From NCBI GenBank assembly GCA_011371325.1, contig DRQV01000253.1, positions 1 through 7,713 on the forward strand: a stretch of 7,713 nucleotides of DNA, written 5' to 3'. A model generated the notes under the pieces. It was not told where the DNA came from, did not search any database, and saw nothing but the letters and a program-made list of their open reading frames with translations. Both the position numbers and the translations under genes were made by a program. This stretch comes from Thioploca sp. GTDB lineage: Bacteria; Pseudomonadota; Gammaproteobacteria; Beggiatoales; Beggiatoaceae. Shown here one piece after another: positions 5,410 through 7,713 of this stretch; the stretch's first letter is position 1; every line of letters starts with the position of its first letter.

Positions 5410-6009
5410 TTAAGGGAATGGAAACATTTTTATGGGAGCTGCCATTTTATCGACATTATGCCCCATAATTCCAAGACTACGATTTAAACCACTAACTTGA
5501 TGAGTCATTATTCCCATGTTAACCCCCATTTCATCAATGTTTATGGTCAATGAATCAATATGAGAAGTCATTTGATTAAGACTATCATTAATAGCAAGCA
5601 TATTACTACTTATATCAGTTACAGAATTATTCAAAGTTGGCATAAATGCAACATTTTTATCCATTTTATCTATAGACCTTTTTACTAAATTTATTGAATT
5701 TGTCATTCCATTTATATTCTGGCTAACCATTACAATATTTTGATTAATTTCTCGCATATAACTGGCAACTTCATCCAAACGTTTAGTAATATCACCCATA
5801 TCTGACAACAATATTATAATAAGAGTGAATACTGTAACAGTTACCACTCCCAACCCGATCATGCTAAATTTAATAATTTGGGTAGTCTGAGTAGCAATTC
5901 TCACAATTAAAGCTTCCCTTCGCTTCATTGCAGTATTGAACTCAGTCATAGCATGATCAATAGTTTCTGCTACTTGTTTAGAACTTGTAGCTTCTGCCAT
6001 ATTTTCCAT
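5410..6009 (-). CDS. One-pass membrane protein with long coiled-coil-like tail, function unknown
   Basis: I do not recognise a named family. The 199-residue protein has a cytoplasmic-looking N-terminus (1-45, with Lys29-Arg30-Arg31 before the membrane), one strongly hydrophobic segment at about 46-69, and a long polar tail. From about 75 to 190 the tail has hydrophobic residues (Ile, Leu, Met, Val) spaced like heptads between Asn, Ser and Asp, resembling the coiled coils of chemoreceptors, but without a signalling-tip motif. The end, IKMFPFP, is short, proline-containing and distinctive. Topology is probably N-in with the tail in the periplasm. It starts 17 bases after the acylphosphatase stop and is probably cotranscribed with it. 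The ATG at 6007-6009 is used, with AGG nine bases upstream; Met4 is an alternative start. Confidence 0.85.
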   Translation of the reverse strand: MENMAEATSSKQVAETIDHAMTEFNTAMKRREALIVRIATQTTQIIKFSMIGLGVVTVTVFTLIIILLSDMGDITKRLDEVASYMREINQNIVMVSQNINGMTNSINLVKRSIDKMDKNVAFMPTLNNSVTDISSNMLAINDSLNQMTSHIDSLTINIDEMGVNMGIMTHQVSGLNRSLGIMGHNVDKMAAPIKMFPFP

Positions 6010-6026
6010 ATTAACAAACCTAAAAA

Positions 6027-6299
6027 TTAACCAATTCTAAAACTATTTGGGATATTAAAATCAGTTTCTATTTTACATTTAACTTCAATAACATGTGCTG
6101 AAGGTGAACCTCTATATAACCAACAACATAATTTATTCACTGAATCTGATTCGCCATAAGCCAATACTTCTACTCGTCCATCAATCAAATTATTGGCAAA
6201 TCCAGTTATACCAAGTTTTTGTGCTTCTCGTTGCGTATAATAGCGAAATGCTACTCCTTGAACTTGTCCACTTATATAACATCGCTTACATATATTCAT
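6027..6299 (-). CDS. acyP: Acylphosphatase
   Basis: It hydrolyses the carboxyl-phosphate bond of acylphosphates such as acetyl phosphate or 1,3-bisphosphoglycerate; its physiological role in bacteria is poorly defined. The 90-residue protein has the family length and both catalytic residues: Arg19 in GQVQGVAFRYYTQ and Asn37 in GFANNLIDGRVEV, spaced 18 apart as in characterised acylphosphatases. The start is the ATG at 6297-6299, preceded by AGGT (6306-6309) with six bases between. An upstream in-frame GTG at 6333-6335 would add 12 residues not seen in the family and would skip this ribosome site. It has four cysteines (4, 7, 58, 59), more than usual. It is the first gene of the likely acyP, membrane protein, dut, kinase operon. 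Confidence 0.95.
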   Translation of the reverse strand: MNICKRCYISGQVQGVAFRYYTQREAQKLGITGFANNLIDGRVEVLAYGESDSVNKLCCWLYRGSPSAHVIEVKCKIETDFNIPNSFRIG

Positions 6300-6338
6300 T
6301 ATTTTACCTAAAGGTATTAAATAACAATTATTCACTAA

Positions 6339-6367
6339 CTAATATAATAACATATTAAGGATGTCAT
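6339..6367 (-). promoter_or_regulatory. Candidate promoter for the acyP-to-kinase operon
   Basis: On the minus strand ATGACA (6362-6367) matches the -35 consensus at five of six positions, and after 17 bases TATTAG (6339-6344) matches the -10 at four of six. The start of transcription would fall about 30-35 bases before the acyP ATG. The 195-base gap after the protease gene favours a separate promoter here. The region is very AT-rich, so false matches are easy. Confidence 0.35.
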
Positions 6368-6494
6368 AAGAATTTATTAATACTAACATGGTGCATAAAT
6401 CATCATACTAGTTAGTTTTAATAACCAAAATAATTGTTACCAAATTTTATTTAGTAAATACTGAAACATAAGTTTTATTGCATTTTTTATATAA

Positions 6495-7713
6495 TTAATC
6501 AACCAAATTAGCTAAATGAGCTATGCGTACTGGTGCTGGTGGATGCGAATCATAAAATGCCGAATATAAAGGGTCTGGTGTTAAAGTACTGGCATTTTCC
6601 TTATATAACTTGACCAATGCCTGAATTAAATAATCTGGATTAGACTGTTGAGCAGCAAATTCATCGGCTTCAAATTCATGTCGACGTGATAACCACGCTA
6701 TGACTGGTTGTAAAAAAAAGGTAAAAACTGGCAAAACTAACATAAATAATAACAATGCCATATAAGTTGATGAAATCTCAATTCCTAAACCAGTATAAAA
6801 CCAATTTTGTTGCATTAACCAACCCAAAAGAGCTAAACCACCAAGACTGAATAAGGATATCCAAACGATGCGTTTTTTAATATGATTATTTTTAAAATGA
6901 CCGACTTCATGGGCTAAAACAGCAATAACTTGATCAGCGGTTAAATCTTTAAGTAAAGTGTCAAAAAATACAATACGTTTATTACTACCAAGTCCAGTAA
7001 AATAGGCATTTCCATGTCCAGACCGTTTTGATCCATCCATTACAAAAATTCCAGAACTGGCAAAACCATTACGTTGTAATAAATCTTCAATTTTATGTTT
7101 TAACTCTTCATCTTCAATTGGCTTGAATTTATTGAACCAAGGAGCTATAAACGCCGGATAAGCCCACATCATTAATAAACTAAATCCCATCCATACTGCC
7201 CATACATAGAACCACCAATATTGTCCAGCAGATTCCATCAACCATAATACTAAGGCAATAAATGGAATTCCTAGTAATAATGTTAAAATTAAAGATTTAA
7301 ATAAATCGATTATAAATAATTTAGCAGTGGTATGATTAAAACCAAATTTAGCCTCAATCCGAAAAGTATTATAAATATTTGCTGGTAACTCAATAAGTGA
7401 AGATAATACTCCAAAACTAACAAATACTGCTACTCCAGTCCATAATTCTGACCAACCTAAATTTCGCCAAACTTGATCAAGCATTGCAAGAAAGCCACCT
7501 AGAGTCCATAATAATAAAATAATGACTCCTAAAATATCAATCTTTTGTCCAAAACTAATTTTTGTTAAAGTATAAGCAGCAGCTTTTTGATGTTCTGCAA
7601 GTGATATTTTTTCAGCAAAAACACTAGGAACAATATCTCGGTGATTATGTACATAAGTTTTTTGACGTAAAGATAACCAGATTTGCAATCCAGTTCTTAA
7701 TATTAGAAAAAGT
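6495..7713 (-). CDS. M48 family (Ste24-type) integral membrane zinc metalloprotease, 5' end outside window
   Basis: This is a Ste24/CAAX-protease-like peptidase acting at the inner membrane, probably in membrane protein quality control in bacteria; true CAAX processing is not expected here. The zinc site is HEVGH (bases 6897-6911), with the third ligand probably the first Glu of HEFEADEFA (Glu codon 6675-6677). GHGNAYFTGLG precedes the zinc site, and several hydrophobic membrane segments flank it. The C-terminal SHPPAPVRIAHL is also typical of the family. The frame stays open to the window edge: before the TTG at 7686-7688 it reads LFLILRTG, the end of the first membrane helix of this family, so the gene starts beyond 7713 and that TTG is not the start. 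About 405 residues are visible. It is followed by 195 bases before acyP and is probably a separate unit. Confidence 0.95.
   Translation of the reverse strand, partial: LFLILRTGLQIWLSLRQKTYVHNHRDIVPSVFAEKISLAEHQKAAAYTLTKISFGQKIDILGVIILLLWTLGGFLAMLDQVWRNLGWSELWTGVAVFVSFGVLSSLIELPANIYNTFRIEAKFGFNHTTAKLFIIDLFKSLILTLLLGIPFIALVLWLMESAGQYWWFYVWAVWMGFSLLMMWAYPAFIAPWFNKFKPIEDEELKHKIEDLLQRNGFASSGIFVMDGSKRSGHGNAYFTGLGSNKRIVFFDTLLKDLTADQVIAVLAHEVGHFKNNHIKKRIVWISLFSLGGLALLGWLMQQNWFYTGLGIEISSTYMALLLFMLVLPVFTFFLQPVIAWLSRRHEFEADEFAAQQSNPDYLIQALVKLYKENASTLTPDPLYSAFYDSHPPAPVRIAHLANLVD

Noticed and set aside
5187..5468. Plus-strand 93-codon frame across dut and the gap beside it
   Set aside because: It is antisense to a clear dUTPase and to the end of the membrane gene; its translation has no family features.
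6095..6358. Plus-strand 87-codon frame antisense to acyP
   Set aside because: The minus-strand acylphosphatase has both catalytic residues; this frame has none and no ribosome site.
6382..6419. ACTAAC/GTTAGT inverted repeat between the protease and acyP genes as a terminator
   Set aside because: The loop is long, the inner pairing is bulged, and the T-run is on the + strand side, where no gene ends.
7686..7688. TTG as the start of the M48 protease
   Set aside because: The frame stays open to the window edge and the upstream residues LFLILRTG fit the first membrane helix of the family.
1..7713. tRNA, rRNA or CRISPR features
   Set aside because: No cloverleaf-like segments, rRNA signatures or regularly spaced repeats were seen on either strand; GATCACCT at 1383-1390 is only an 8-base match to the 16S end.

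Overview
This is an AT-rich window with bacterial gene structure. Its chorismate synthase and dUTPase read like gammaproteobacterial proteins. A multiheme hydroxylamine-oxidoreductase-like cytochrome, a stand-alone receiver-kinase protein, and a gene-poor stretch of transposase and NTPase relics together fit a large sulfur-oxidising gammaproteobacterium (Beggiatoaceae/Thiotrichales type). That assignment is inference from gene content, not proof.

Layout. On the + strand are aroC (121-1176) and, after a 228-base gap with its own promoter candidate, a secreted octaheme cytochrome c of the HAO family (1405-2826). Bases 2827-3699 hold no intact gene. They contain a weak hairpin, short ACAGGATTA-type repeats, and minus-strand relics: an IS4-like transposase N-terminus, a short unknown reading frame, and a frameshifted NTPase-like fragment. 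From 3700 to the right edge all genes are on the - strand. In reading order they are an M48 (Ste24-type) membrane protease whose 5' end lies beyond the window, an acylphosphatase, a one-pass membrane protein with a long coiled-coil-like tail, dut, and a receiver plus histidine kinase protein. dut and the kinase gene are separated by one base.

How they work together. The - strand set acyP, membrane protein, dut, kinase is closely spaced and probably one operon, with a promoter candidate at 6339-6367, but the four products do not form a known pathway. aroC and dut are housekeeping genes. The octaheme cytochrome is the distinctive metabolic gene. It would act outside the inner membrane in hydroxylamine/nitrite chemistry, and no usual electron-transfer partner is encoded beside it.

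No clearly new multi-gene system is visible. The points most worth checking are the translation-initiation region of the octaheme gene (strong Shine-Dalgarno, start codon inside a perfect hairpin, 16S 3'-end-like octamer), its CX3CH haem motif, the uncharacterised coiled-coil membrane protein, and the relic zone. Three starts were set by hand: dut and acyP begin at internal ATGs rather than upstream TTG/GTG codons, and the protease reading frame runs off the right edge.
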